Assembly (NCBI GenBank): GCA_030653975.1
Contig: JAURYH010000038.1
Coordinates: 1-44,244 of the forward strand
Direction: 5' to 3'
DNA: 44,244 nt
Origin: Hydrogenophaga sp.
GTDB lineage: Bacteria > Pseudomonadota > Gammaproteobacteria > Burkholderiales > Burkholderiaceae_C
This document shows, piece by piece, positions 1 to 8,336 of the stretch. Numbering within the stretch: position 1 is the stretch's first letter; each line of letters starts with the position of its first letter. Under the pieces are notes generated by a model. That model ran no database searches. It had not been told where the DNA came from and saw only the letters and a list, made by a program, of their open reading frames with translations. A program made the position numbers and the translations under genes.

Positions 1-51
1 GGTCGCTACCGACCCGACGACAAGCTGCTGGCCTTCCTGAAGGGGCTGTAG
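1..51 (+). CDS. C-terminal tail of an unidentified gene (partial)
   Basis: The first sixteen codons read GRYRPDDKLLAFLKGL and end in TAG. The reading frame is open from the window edge. The tail resembles the C-terminal ends I associate with phage-type (tyrosine) integrases near IS91 elements, but sixteen residues are too few to assign a family. The position just upstream of a recombinase remnant and an IS91 transposase makes a mobile-element origin likely. The function is inferred from context only. Confidence 0.4.
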   Translation, partial: GRYRPDDKLLAFLKGL

Positions 52-135
52 ACGTTCGTCCTATGTTCAGCACCGCGCATGCCTGCTCATTGGAGACAGG
101 CTGCGCAGCGGGACATAGTCCGGTGCGGGAGATAG

Positions 136-249
136 TCGAGCCTATGTACTGAAGTCCATAGGCTGGAGACGACGGCCATGTACGCGCAGGTAGCCACCGA
201 CGTCCTGCGTGAGGTGGTCAGCCCGCTGGAGCAGCTGAGCACCGCGTAG
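136..249 (+). pseudogene. 3' remnant of a tyrosine recombinase of the IS91-associated type
   Basis: The frame ending in TAG at 249 reads ...HRLETTAMYAQVATDVL... followed by REVVSPLEQLSTA. This looks like the last part of a XerC/D-like tyrosine recombinase, where LETT(A/T)xY carries the catalytic tyrosine. Going upstream the frame meets a stop at 133-135, so only about 37 codons remain and the catalytic core is gone. The IS91 transposase starts 8 bp further on; IS91-type elements often carry such a recombinase directly upstream of the transposase. An imperfect palindrome at 141-162 lies at the point where recombinase similarity fades, as expected if another element joined here. The family call is by motif only. 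Confidence 0.55.
141..162. repeat. imperfect 22-bp palindrome at a junction
   Basis: CCTATGTACT and AGTCCATAGG face each other with a 2-base centre (nine of ten positions pair). Related words, CTATGT at 61-66 and ACATAG at 113-118, form a second, looser inverted pair upstream. The palindrome marks the 5' limit of the recombinase remnant. It could be an element end or a recombination site; a role as a terminator is less likely because there is no T-run. Confidence 0.35.
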
Positions 250-256
250 GCCCACC

Positions 257-1462
257 ATGGGCACCGCTGCCCTGGAGGTGGCGGACATCTTCCGCACCCA
301 CGGGCCGACCTGGCGGCAAGCCCAGCGCTCCCACCTGAGCCTGGGTCAGCTCAAGGTCATGACAGCCATCGAGCAGTGCCGCAGCGCGGCACTGGGGGGA
401 CATGTGCTGCGCTGTGAAGACTGCCAGCGCCTGCAGATCGCCTACAACTCGTGCCGCAACCGGCACTGCCCCAAGTGCCAGGCCAGTGCTGCACAGCGCT
501 GGTTGGATGCGCGCCAGGCAGACCTGCTGCCCGTGGACTACTTCCATGTGGTCTTCACGCTGCCCGCACCCATCAGCGAGATCGCGTACTGGAACAAGGC
601 CGTCGTCTACGGCTTGCTGTTTGAGGTGGCGGCCCAGACGCTGCGCACCATCGCCGCCGATCCCCGGCACCTGAGTGCGCAGATCGGTTCCACCCTGGTG
701 CTGCACACCTGGGGTTCGGCACTCACGCACCACCCGCACGTGCACGGCATCGTGCCCGGCGGCGGGCTCTCGCTGGACGGCCAGCGTTGGGTGGCTTGCC
801 GACCGGGCTTCTTCCTGCCGGTGCGCGTGCTCTCGCGCCTGTTCAGGCGGCTCTTCCTGGAAGCACTGGAACAGGAGCACCGCGCAGGCACGTTGCAGTT
901 CTTCTCGCAACACACCGCGCTGGCAGATCCGAAGGCCTTTGCTCGATGGCTCGCGCCGCTGCGACGGTGTGAATGGGTGGTCTATGCCAAGAAGCCGTTT
1001 GCGGGGCCTCAGGCAGTACTGGCCTACCTCTCGCGCTACACGCACCGGGTGGCGATCTCCAACTCGCGCCTGGTGGCGCACGACGAGCGCGGGGTGACGT
1101 TCCGCTGGAAGGACTACCGAGACAAGGGCCGTGGCCAAGGCAAAACACGCCACAAGACGATGACACTTGCGCCCGAGGAGTTCATGCGCCGCTTCCTGCT
1201 GCACGTGCTGCCGAGCGGGTTCCACAGGATCCGGCACTACGGGCTGCTGGCCAACACCCATCGAAGGGATTGCATCGAGCAGGCGCGCCAGCTGCTCATG
1301 CCCGAGGCGCCGAGCTCACGGGCCGAGAAGGCCGGGGGCGGTACGGCCGAGCAGATCCGCCCGACCTTCGTGTGCGTTCACTGCGGCGCCATGATGCTCA
1401 TCGTCGAGACGTTCGTACGGGGGCAGCCCATTCGCATACCGCACCAGCGAGGGCCACCATGA
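257..1462 (+). CDS. IS91-family transposase (HUH, Y2 type)
   Basis: This 401-residue protein is a complete IS91-type transposase that moves single-stranded DNA by rolling-circle transposition. An N-terminal zinc finger is visible (C53, C56, C66, C71, C74, within CRNRHCPKC). The HUH metal site is at H161-V-H163 (HPHVHG). The two catalytic tyrosines lie four residues apart in YLSRYTHR (Y257, Y261), the arrangement of Y2 enzymes such as IS91 TnpA. The length is normal for the family and no frame break is seen. A second cysteine cluster sits near the C-terminus (CVHCG). It follows a recombinase remnant by 8 bp. The element ends are not defined here, because IS91 elements lack inverted terminal repeats. 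Confidence 0.93.
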   Translation: MGTAALEVADIFRTHGPTWRQAQRSHLSLGQLKVMTAIEQCRSAALGGHVLRCEDCQRLQIAYNSCRNRHCPKCQASAAQRWLDARQADLLPVDYFHVVFTLPAPISEIAYWNKAVVYGLLFEVAAQTLRTIAADPRHLSAQIGSTLVLHTWGSALTHHPHVHGIVPGGGLSLDGQRWVACRPGFFLPVRVLSRLFRRLFLEALEQEHRAGTLQFFSQHTALADPKAFARWLAPLRRCEWVVYAKKPFAGPQAVLAYLSRYTHRVAISNSRLVAHDERGVTFRWKDYRDKGRGQGKTRHKTMTLAPEEFMRRFLLHVLPSGFHRIRHYGLLANTHRRDCIEQARQLLMPEAPSSRAEKAGGGTAEQIRPTFVCVHCGAMMLIVETFVRGQPIRIPHQRGPP

Positions 1463-1968
1463 CCGCGTTGGCATGTGCAACCTTGCTGGTGTCTGGAGCG
1501 GGCTCAACTCGGCTCGCAGGAGACAGCCGCGCCCGACCCGGAAATCCACCGTGTTGGCCCTGCGAGAACTGCTGCGGCTGTTCATCTGAAACCGCGCAGC
1601 ACACCGCGGTGACGCATTCGCGCATCGATCAGGCGGCGCAACTGCCACCGACCCCAACACTGCACACAGTCAAATCCCCATAGCTGCCAGCTGGTACGCC
1701 CAGATTGGTGCTCCCCGCGGTTTCCTCCCTAGAGGCTTGTACGACGCCCACCCTTGGTGGTCAGCGTGTGTCGTCGGCTCGCCAGCACGGGAGGGCGTCC
1801 TACAACCCTTAACTTGACCGGGCACTTGCCGCGACCCGCCCAGCTTCGACACCTGGCCGGATGTCGACACCTCCGCAGGTATCCAGACTGCACACCCAAG
1901 TTGCCTACCCACTGCGTGCGGCATGGCTCACTGGGGTTTGCCGCAGCTCAGGCCCTTGCCCGGGCACC
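1463..1968. other. 506-bp stretch without a supported gene, probable IS91 right flank
   Basis: I see no convincing gene here. A 75-codon frame overlaps the transposase stop (ATGA at 1459-1462) and runs to 1683, but its composition (cysteine-rich start, low-complexity end) does not look like a protein family I know. The part up to about 1900 is less GC-rich in places than the flanks and probably includes the 3' end of the IS91 element. No inverted repeat or target duplication can be fixed by eye. Confidence 0.4.
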
Positions 1969-2633
1969 TCAAACCGCGTGCAGCGTGCGCAAGGCATCGG
2001 CCTGCGCCAGCGTCTCGTGGTAACCGGCGTCCATGGCGCGCTCGCGGAACTCGCGCGAGAGGCTGACCCAGTAGCCGAAGTCGGGCTTGAGCACCTGATC
2101 GGCCATCCTGGCGTCGGCGTCCACCAGCGCCAGCTTGCGCAGGTCGCCCTCGCGGTAGCGCTCGGCGCCGGGCGGTGCGCGGTCGAGGTGGGCGGTGGCG
2201 TCCACCGCGAGCACGCGTTGCGCGCCCAGCGCGCGCGCCACGCGCACCGGCAGCGGGGTGGACCAGTCGGCATCCACATATTGCTCGCCACGGATGCGCA
2301 CCGGCGCAAAACGCCCTTCGATCGCAGCCGGGGCCTGCACCGCCAGGCCCACATCACCCGCGGTGAAGGCCATGGCGCCGTCGCGGCGCCGCGCGGCCAC
2401 GCAGGCCATGGCGATGGGCATGTGCTCCAGCAGCGGGACGGGTGAGGCGCGCCGCACGAGTTCGGCGACGGCCGAGCCGCTCAGGTGTTCTGCGGCCCCT
2501 AGCGCCAGCCGGGCCAGGCTCCAGGGTTGCATCTCCAGCGCCAGGGTTTCGATGGCGCGGCCGCGCCGGCAAGCAGCAGGTGGCGACGCGTCAGGCCCGA
2601 GGGGATCACGGTGCGGTGCCGGGTCGGGTCCAT
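1969..2633 (-). pseudogene. patatin-like phospholipase, internally deleted and frameshifted
   Basis: The first 25 codons from ATG at 2633 give MDPTRHRTVIPSGLTRRHLL followed by LAGAA, a twin-arginine or lipoprotein-like leader. At about 2559 homology continues in another frame with AIETLALEMQPWSLARLALG. That frame then runs to the stop and contains the second half of a patatin domain, including YVDADWSTPLPVRVARALGA with the catalytic aspartate (DxD in place of the usual DGG). The glycine-rich oxyanion loop and the GxSxG nucleophile motif are missing. The simplest reading is an internal deletion of a few hundred bases, not a multiple of three, joining the signal region to the distal domain. It lies directly after the ATP-grasp gene on the same strand. 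The protein should be inactive as a lipase. Confidence 0.75.
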
Positions 2634-2691
2634 GCGCCGCCACCGGGCCGGGTCGCGGCCCGCCCATGGCCCGGCGGACGAACGGGAACAG

Positions 2692-4101
2692 TCATGAGGG
2701 CACCTCCAGCGGATGGTTCCGGCCCGGTGGTGGCGCCGGGGTCGGCGCAGCGGGCGGTGTGGCGCTGCGCCCCGGGGCCTCGGCGCCGTGGGCTGCCGGC
2801 GCGGCGGCCAGTTCGGCGTAGGGCGCGGGCCAGCCCAGCAGGGCGCTCGCGGCCTCGCAGCGCTGGCGCAGCTCGTGGGCATCGCGGCCACCCAGGTGCG
2901 TGATGCCGTAGCGGTAGCTGCCCAGCCATTTGAAATCGCGTTCGATGGAGCCCCGCGATTTGGGGTACTGGAACAGCAGGCCGTCGGGGAAGGCGCTGGC
3001 GAAGGCCTGGCGCAAGGCGGTGTCGGGCAGCTTGACCCGGTCGGCCGGATCGAAGGCGCGGTAGACGAAGCTGGCCGCGGCGCCGGCGGTGGGCGCGCTG
3101 CGCGGCACGGTGTCGGGGTCCAGCCCGTGGGCGATGGCGATCTCGATGGCGTGCAGGTCCACACCGAGCACGCGCTGGTAGAGGTCTGAATACTGCGAGG
3201 CCAAACGCGGGTTGAACTCGATCACGGTGAGCCGGTCGCTCGCCGCGTCGTAGAAAAACTCCATGTTGAACAGGCCGTGCGTGAAGCCCACCGCGAGCAG
3301 GAAGCGGCGCGCCACGTCGAGCGCGCGCGCCTGCACGGCGGGCGGCAGCCGGCTCGGCAGCTGGTGGCGCATGAAGGCCTGGGTGCCGGGGAACATGATG
3401 GCGTCGACCACACCGATGGCGCGCACCTCGCCGTTGAACACCACGCCGTCGAGGTTGAACTGGTCGGCCGCCACCGGCGCCTCCAGCAGCATGCGGTGGG
3501 CGCTGGGCACTTCGGGCCCCAGGCGCTCACGCAGCAGGCGCTCGAAGGGTTCCACCAGGCGGCGGATCACCCAGAGCTCCCAGGCGCCGAAGCGGGTGTG
3601 GCGGTGCAACTCGGCGTGGTTGTCGACGCGGCGCGCGAGCACCGAAAACGCGGCCTTGACCGGCTTCACGAACAGGGGATAGGGCAAGCCGTCGGGAATC
3701 GGCGCCCCGTATTCGGCGTCGAGCAGCTGGAACGCCACGTTGGCCTCGGGCGCCACGCGCTGCAGCACCTGGCGCGCGTACAGCTTGTGCTGGCAGGCCA
3801 GGATGGCGGCGACCGGTGTGCCGGGCCAGCCCATGCGTTCGGCCAGCAGGGCGGCGGCCAGGGCGCCGAACTGTTCGTGGCTGGACACCACGGCGGTCCA
3901 GCCCCGCGCCGGAGCGCGGCGCGCCAGGCCATCGACGAAGCGGGCCATGTCGAACCAGGCCAGGCGCGCGTTGCTGGGGAAGGTGAACAGGTCAAAACCG
4001 TCTTCGTCGAAGCGATGGCCTTGGGTGCGGGCCAGGCGTTGATGCGCCACGGCGTCCCAGTCGTGGTTGAAGAGCAGCAGGGTGCGGTCGGCAGACGGCA
4101 T
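2692..4101 (-). CDS. ATP-grasp domain protein of unknown substrate
   Basis: The 469-residue protein has the layout of an ATP-grasp ligase. An N-terminal domain (about 1-110) comes first, then the ATP-grasp lid with PLFVKPVKAAFS near 150. The central fold follows, and the metal- and ATP-binding segment LFNMEFFYD...VIEFNPRLASQY lies near 285-310, in which the E and N residues are typical Mg ligands. The last 40 residues are Ala/Pro-rich and probably disordered. Such proteins join a carboxylate to an amine or thiol using ATP; the substrate cannot be told from sequence. The stop overlaps an ATG in front of the degraded patatin gene, so the two were probably co-transcribed. It is not carbamoyl-phosphate synthase or biotin carboxylase, as no other domain of those enzymes is present. 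Confidence 0.8.
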   Translation of the reverse strand: MPSADRTLLLFNHDWDAVAHQRLARTQGHRFDEDGFDLFTFPSNARLAWFDMARFVDGLARRAPARGWTAVVSSHEQFGALAAALLAERMGWPGTPVAAILACQHKLYARQVLQRVAPEANVAFQLLDAEYGAPIPDGLPYPLFVKPVKAAFSVLARRVDNHAELHRHTRFGAWELWVIRRLVEPFERLLRERLGPEVPSAHRMLLEAPVAADQFNLDGVVFNGEVRAIGVVDAIMFPGTQAFMRHQLPSRLPPAVQARALDVARRFLLAVGFTHGLFNMEFFYDAASDRLTVIEFNPRLASQYSDLYQRVLGVDLHAIEIAIAHGLDPDTVPRSAPTAGAAASFVYRAFDPADRVKLPDTALRQAFASAFPDGLLFQYPKSRGSIERDFKWLGSYRYGITHLGGRDAHELRQRCEAASALLGWPAPYAELAAAPAAHGAEAPGRSATPPAAPTPAPPPGRNHPLEVPS

Positions 4102-4210
4102 GGGAGATCAGTTCTTGTTGAAATACACCCGAGGGTAATCAATCGGGCGCCAAACCCCAAGATGCCACCCGGTGCACAGCGGTCGCGCCGGGGCCGGATT
4201 TCTCACCACC

Positions 4211-5335
4211 TCAGCCCGGATGCAGCCGCAACAGGCGCCCGTTGCGCTCGTCGGTCAGCAGGTAGATGAAACCATCGGGACCTTCGCGCACATCGCGCAC
4301 GCGCGCGTTGAGGTCGGGCAGCAGGCGCTCTTCTTTCACCACACGGCCACCGCTGATGTCCAGCCGCGCCAGGTAGCGGAACTTGAGCGAGCCCGCGAGC
4401 AGCTTGCCCTGCCAGGCCTTGCCGTAACGTTCACCCTTCACAAAGGCGAGGCCCGAGGGGGCGATGGACGGTGTCCACTGGTGCAGCGGCTGCTCCAGCC
4501 CCGCTTTGGCGCTGATGCCCTCGCCGATGGCACCACCGCCGTAGTTCTCGCCGTAGGTGATGACGGGCCAGCCGTAGTTCTTGCCGGCCTCGGGGCGGTT
4601 GATCTCGTCGCCACCCTGCGGGCCGTGTTCGCTGGTCCAGAGGCGCCCGTCGGGCCCGAGCGCCGCGCCCTGCAGGTTGCGGTGGCCCAGGCTCCAGATC
4701 TCGGGCAGTGCGCCGCTGCGGCCCACGAACGGGTTGTCGGGCGGCACGCTGCCGTCCTTGTTGATGCGCACCACCTTGCCGTGGTGGTTGTCCAGCGTCT
4801 GCGCGTCTTCCTTGCGGCTGAAACGGTCGCCCAGGGTGAGAAACAGCGTGCCGTCGGCCGCTTCCACGATGCGGCAGCCAAAGTGCGCCCGGCTGCTGAA
4901 CTTGGGCTGCTGGCTGAAGATCACCTTCACGGCCTCCAGCCGCGTGGCGTCGGCAGACAGCTGGGCCGACGCCAGCGCGGTGGAGTTGCCGCCCGTGCCC
5001 GGTTCGGCGTAGCAGAAGTACACGCGGCGGTTGCGTGCGAAGTCGCGATCGGTGATCACATCCAGCAGACCGCCCTGCCCGCCCGCGTCCACCGGCGGCA
5101 GGCCGGCCAGCGGCTCGCTCAGCCGGCCGTCGGGCGCCACCACGCGCAGGCGGCCCGGACGCTCGGTGACCAGAAAACGTCCACCATCGATGAAAGCGAC
5201 GCCCCAGGGGTTCTGCAGACCGCTGGCGACCACTTCAATGCGCGGCGCAGGTGTCTGGCCGTGGGCCAGGGTGCCCAGCAGGGTGAACATCAGCACCGCG
5301 AGGCGCTGGACCGGGATCAGGATCGGCAGGTGCAT
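4211..5335 (-). CDS. PQQ-dependent sugar dehydrogenase (soluble aldose dehydrogenase type)
   Basis: This 374-residue protein begins with a signal peptide (about residues 1-27, cleavage near AHGQ), so it should act in the periplasm. The mature part is a six-bladed beta-propeller of the glucose/sorbosone dehydrogenase family. NPWGVAF and VTERPGRLRV mark the first blade, SRAHFGCRI carries the histidine expected at the active site, and IWSLGHRNLQG carries the arginine that binds PQQ. These match soluble PQQ aldose dehydrogenases (E. coli YliI type), which oxidise a range of aldoses. No PQQ synthesis genes lie in the window. It is followed on the same strand by the ATP-grasp gene after a 109-bp gap. 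Confidence 0.9.
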   Translation of the reverse strand: MHLPILIPVQRLAVLMFTLLGTLAHGQTPAPRIEVVASGLQNPWGVAFIDGGRFLVTERPGRLRVVAPDGRLSEPLAGLPPVDAGGQGGLLDVITDRDFARNRRVYFCYAEPGTGGNSTALASAQLSADATRLEAVKVIFSQQPKFSSRAHFGCRIVEAADGTLFLTLGDRFSRKEDAQTLDNHHGKVVRINKDGSVPPDNPFVGRSGALPEIWSLGHRNLQGAALGPDGRLWTSEHGPQGGDEINRPEAGKNYGWPVITYGENYGGGAIGEGISAKAGLEQPLHQWTPSIAPSGLAFVKGERYGKAWQGKLLAGSLKFRYLARLDISGGRVVKEERLLPDLNARVRDVREGPDGFIYLLTDERNGRLLRLHPG

Positions 5336-5393
5336 GACAAGGCCTTCCAGATGAAAACGGTTGGTGGCCGATCAGGGCGCTCAGGTTCCCGCT

Positions 5394-5990
5394 TCAACCG
5401 AACGGGCGCACGCCAAACAGCCAGGCGTGCGCCCAGAAGACAAAGAGCGCGTACAACGCCAGCCCGCCCACCAGGGCGATGGCGTCGTTGGCGCCACTGG
5501 CCGGCAATGCGGGCACCGGGCGCAAGGCACCGGCCGCCGCGCGGCGCTTGAGCGAGATGCGGTCGGCCACGGCCCAGGCCAGGAAACCGCCGAACAGCAG
5601 CACGTCGGCCAGCGTGCCCCCGGTGACCGACTGGGCCAGCAGGTGCGCCAGCGCCCAGAGCTTGACCGCCAGCAGCATGGGGTGTTTCGCCGCGGTCTTG
5701 ATGCGCCCGGGCAGGTAGGCCGCCAGCAGCAGCACGAACATCGGCAGCATCAGCAGCGCGGCCAGGTGGCGAAAGCCACCCGGAAGGGCGTAAAGAAACA
5801 CCGGCGTTTCGCGCGCCACGCCGTAGCCCCAGACGATGAGCCCCAGCCCCGCGAACGAGGCCAGCGAATACAGGCCCTTGAAGGCGTTTTCGCCCAGCTG
5901 GGCCGCCAGGCGGTTGCGCCCGCCGGGCGACACGATGGCCACGGAATGCACGCCAAGAAACAGCACCAGACCCCACACCAGCCACACCAT
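5394..5990 (-). CDS. NnrU family membrane protein
   Basis: The 198-residue protein starts at MVWLVWGLVLFLGVHS, which is how NnrU proteins begin; a longer upstream frame (to 6167) is rejected because it lacks membrane character. Five to six hydrophobic helices are visible, with the conserved FxGLYSLxxxxGL segment near residue 40 and HPMLLAVKLWALAHLL in the middle. NnrU proteins were named for a link to nitrite/nitric oxide metabolism in Rhodobacter. A relative, isoprenoid-related NnrU/Z-ISO, acts on carotenoids in plants, so the true role here is open. It sits between the sugar dehydrogenase and the BON lipoprotein on the same strand. Confidence 0.85.
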   Translation of the reverse strand: MVWLVWGLVLFLGVHSVAIVSPGGRNRLAAQLGENAFKGLYSLASFAGLGLIVWGYGVARETPVFLYALPGGFRHLAALLMLPMFVLLLAAYLPGRIKTAAKHPMLLAVKLWALAHLLAQSVTGGTLADVLLFGGFLAWAVADRISLKRRAAAGALRPVPALPASGANDAIALVGGLALYALFVFWAHAWLFGVRPFG

Positions 5991-6126
5991 GGACCGCTCC
6001 TGTTCTGCGGTGCACCCTGCCCCGCTTGTGGCCGAACTGTAGCGGCTTGTGACGCCGGGTGGACGGGGCCGGCTGCAATGACCGCCGGTCAGCGTCGGCT
6101 GGCGGCGGGATGGAAGCCAGCGGACC

Positions 6127-6705
6127 TCACTGTTTGATGATGAGTTCGTTCTTGACGCCGGTGGCACCTTCGGCGGCGCTCGCCAGCTGGCCCGCCAGGT
6201 CGATCTGGGCCTGGCTGTTCACAAAGCCGGTGAGCTGCACCTCGCCCTTGAAGGTGAGCACGCTGATGTCGAAGCTCTTGATGTCGGGATCGGCCAGCAG
6301 GGCGGCCTTGACGCGGCCGGTCACGGTCGCGTCATCGATCTTGGTGCCCACGGTGCTGGGCGTGCCCTTGAGGGTGACGGCGTTTTCAACGTCGGTCACA
6401 CCGGCCACGCTGCGCGTGACGGCGATCGCCTGGTCGATCTGGGCCTGGTTGTCGACAAAGCCGCTGAGCTGCACGGTGCCCTTGCGGGTCTCCACCTGCA
6501 GGTCAAAGCTCTTGATCGCTTCGTCGGCCAGCAACGCGGACTTGACGCCCGAGGTGATGACGGCATCGTCCACCTGGGTGCCCAGCGTGATGCTCGGTGT
6601 GGGTTCCTGCACCATCTCGGGTGGCTTGTTGCAGCCCGCCAGCGTCAGGGCGGCCAGGCCGATGAGGCTGCCGGCCAGGATGAATGTCGGTGTGCGTGGG
6701 GACAT
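6127..6705 (-). CDS. BON-domain lipoprotein (two BON domains, OsmY-like)
   Basis: The 192-residue product has a lipoprotein signal peptide ending in a lipobox (LTLAGC, Cys25), so it should be anchored in the envelope. Two BON domains follow, each starting with a D-D-(A/T) segment and carrying the VQL(S/T)GFV(D/N)(N/S)QAQID signature: about residues 45-115 and 120-190. BON domains are thought to bind phospholipid surfaces; OsmY-type proteins respond to osmotic or envelope stress. The two domains are alike enough to suggest an internal duplication. A good ribosome site (GGAGT) precedes the ATG by about 7 bases. Confidence 0.9.
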   Translation of the reverse strand: MSPRTPTFILAGSLIGLAALTLAGCNKPPEMVQEPTPSITLGTQVDDAVITSGVKSALLADEAIKSFDLQVETRKGTVQLSGFVDNQAQIDQAIAVTRSVAGVTDVENAVTLKGTPSTVGTKIDDATVTGRVKAALLADPDIKSFDISVLTFKGEVQLTGFVNSQAQIDLAGQLASAAEGATGVKNELIIKQ

Positions 6706-6747
6706 GGGGTACTCCAGAAAAAAACAAAAGGGTGTGGGGAAACGGGC

Positions 6748-7497
6748 TCAGCGGGCGAGGTAGCCGCCGTCCACCGGGTAGTAGGAGCCGGTCACGAACG
6801 ACGCGCGCTCCGAAGCGAGCCAGATCACCAGTTCGGCCACCTCGTCGGCCCGGCCCAGGCGACCGATCGGGTGGGCGGCCACCAGCATGTCGTTGACGGC
6901 GGGGTCGTCTTCGAGGCCGCTGATCATGGGTGTGTGGATGAAGCCAGGGCCGACGGCGTTGATGCGCACACCCTGGGCAGCGTATTCGAGGGCGGCGGCC
7001 TGCGTGAGGCCCACCACGCCGTGTTTGGCCGCGGTGTAGGCCGAGGCGGTGGCGAAGCCGACCGCGCCCAGGATCGACGCCACGTTGACGATGGAGCCCC
7101 CGCCGTTGAGCAACATGGCCGCGATCTGCGCGCGCATGCCGTAGAAAACGCCATTGAGGTTGATGTTGATCACCTGCGCCCAGGCGTCGAGCGGGTACTC
7201 GGCCAGCGGCGCGGCGACGCCGCCGATGCCGGCGTTGTTGATGGCCACGTCGAGGCGGCCGAAGTGCGCCATGGCCTGGGACACCAGCGCCTGGCACTCG
7301 TCGGCGCTGCCCACATCGGCAGCCACAAACAGCGCCTCGCCGCCCTGGGTCCGCACCAGCGCGGCCGTTTCGACGCCGGCGTCGGCGTCGATGTCCGACA
7401 GCACCAGCAGCGCCCCTTCACGGACGGCCATGAGGGCAATCGCCCGGCCGATGCCCGAGGCGGCACCGGTAACGAGCACCACTTTGTTTTTCAGCAT
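6748..7497 (-). CDS. short-chain dehydrogenase/reductase (SDR)
   Basis: This is a classical 249-residue SDR. The NAD(P)-binding motif is [10 protein letters not shown] near residue 10, the structural NNAG is near residue 88, and the catalytic Ser-Tyr-Lys triad is seen in NVASILG and YTAAKHG. The aspartate at the end of the second strand (LSDID) suggests preference for NAD over NADP. The substrate is not evident. The close C-terminal match is to SDRs of the glucose 1-dehydrogenase-like group, a broad label. It lies in a neighbourhood with sugar-related genes (a garD fragment, galM, a PQQ dehydrogenase), which makes a sugar or hydroxy-acid substrate possible. Confidence 0.9.
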   Translation of the reverse strand: MLKNKVVLVTGAASGIGRAIALMAVREGALLVLSDIDADAGVETAALVRTQGGEALFVAADVGSADECQALVSQAMAHFGRLDVAINNAGIGGVAAPLAEYPLDAWAQVININLNGVFYGMRAQIAAMLLNGGGSIVNVASILGAVGFATASAYTAAKHGVVGLTQAAALEYAAQGVRINAVGPGFIHTPMISGLEDDPAVNDMLVAAHPIGRLGRADEVAELVIWLASERASFVTGSYYPVDGGYLAR

Positions 7498-7514
7498 GCG
7501 TTTCCATCCAGCGG

Positions 7515-7566
7515 GGTGCAGCCAGGCGCTGCACCGTTAGCAGGCCCCGTGGCAGGCGGGCCTGCT
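7515..7566. promoter_or_regulatory. two adjacent perfect hairpins upstream of the SDR gene
   Basis: GGTGCAG (7515-7521) pairs with CTGCACC (7529-7535), and AGCAGGCCC (7539-7547) pairs with GGGCCTGCT (7558-7566). Neither is followed by a T-run, so an intrinsic terminator is not clear. They lie 18-70 bases before the SDR start and after the truncated transporter. They could be operators, a terminator remnant of the lost gene, or a structured 5' leader. Confidence 0.45.
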
Positions 7567-7637
7567 GCGAGGATGTGGACGAACCTTAGGTGTCCGGGCG
7601 CAGCGCGTCTGTGCGCTGCCAGACCGACCGCGCCGCT

Positions 7638-7846
7638 TCAGCCCGTTCGCGCTGGCGCCGCAGCGGTTTCGCTGGTGACGAGCCAGATGCCCAGACAGAC
7701 CAGCGCCAGCGCGATCAGGTTGCGCCAGGCCAGCACGGTTTCGCCCAGAAAGAGCGCCGATAGCAAGACACCAAAGATCGGAACGAGGAAGTTGAACACC
7801 GTGACCATGCCGACGCGGTTGTGCTTGAGCAGCGCCAACACCACGC
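7638..7846 (-). pseudogene. C-terminal fragment of an EamA/DMT-family transporter
   Basis: About 69 codons remain, reading [20 protein letters not shown] then [20 protein letters not shown] and a last membrane helix ([14 protein letters not shown]) before the stop. This is the final pair of helices of an EamA-type drug/metabolite exporter, including the typical P(I/V)FG...LGE motif; full proteins are about 300 residues. Upstream of about 7846 the frame no longer matches the family but the reverse strand reads as garD, so the gene is cut at that point. No start remains. Confidence 0.8.
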
Positions 7847-7848
7847 CA

Positions 7849-8310
7849 GGCAACAAGCAGGGCGGCCTGTCCAACATCGTGGAGAAGGCCATGGGCTCGA
7901 TCGTCAAGAGCGGCACCGGCCCGATCCACGGCGTGATCGCGCCCGGCGAGAAGCTGCGCCAGAAGGGCCTGATCTTCGCCGCCACCCCGGCGAGCGACTT
8001 CATCTGCGGCACGCTGCAACTCGCCGCCGGCATGAACCTGCATGTGTTCACCACCGGCCGCGGCACGCCCTACGGGCTGGCTGAGTGCCCGGTGATCAAG
8101 GTCGCCACGCGCGACGATCTGGCGCGCCGCTGGCACGACCTGATGGACATCAACGCCGGGCGCATCGCCAGCGGCGAAGCCACTATCGAGGACGTGGGGA
8201 CCGAGCTGTTCCAGCTGCTGCTGGCCGTTGCCAGTGGTAAAAAAACATGGGCCGAGCACTGGAAGCTGCACAATGCGCTGGTGTTGTTCAACCCCGCCCC
8301 GGTCACCTGA
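7849..8310 (+). pseudogene. garD: C-terminal fragment of galactarate dehydratase
   Basis: The frame from [20 protein letters not shown] onwards matches the C-terminal domain of galactarate dehydratase (GarD, UxaA/GarD family). This includes [43 protein letters not shown] and the very typical end LFNPAPVT. GarD removes water from galactarate to give 5-dehydro-4-deoxyglucarate. The full protein is about 510-520 residues; here 153 codons survive, with no start and no N-terminal domain. The cut point coincides with that of the oppositely oriented EamA fragment. The surviving part has no stop or frameshift, suggesting the deletion is fairly recent. Confidence 0.85.
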
Positions 8311-8336
8311 ACCGACGGGACCGCCTCTGGACTGCC

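Noticed and set aside
1459..1683. Small gene overlapping the transposase stop (75 codons)
   Set aside because: The ATGA overlap is suggestive but the sequence has no recognisable feature and lies in the likely non-coding end of the IS element.
1861..2445. Plus-strand open frame of 194 codons opposite the patatin gene
   Set aside because: It is antisense to a recognisable patatin domain and has no motif of its own.
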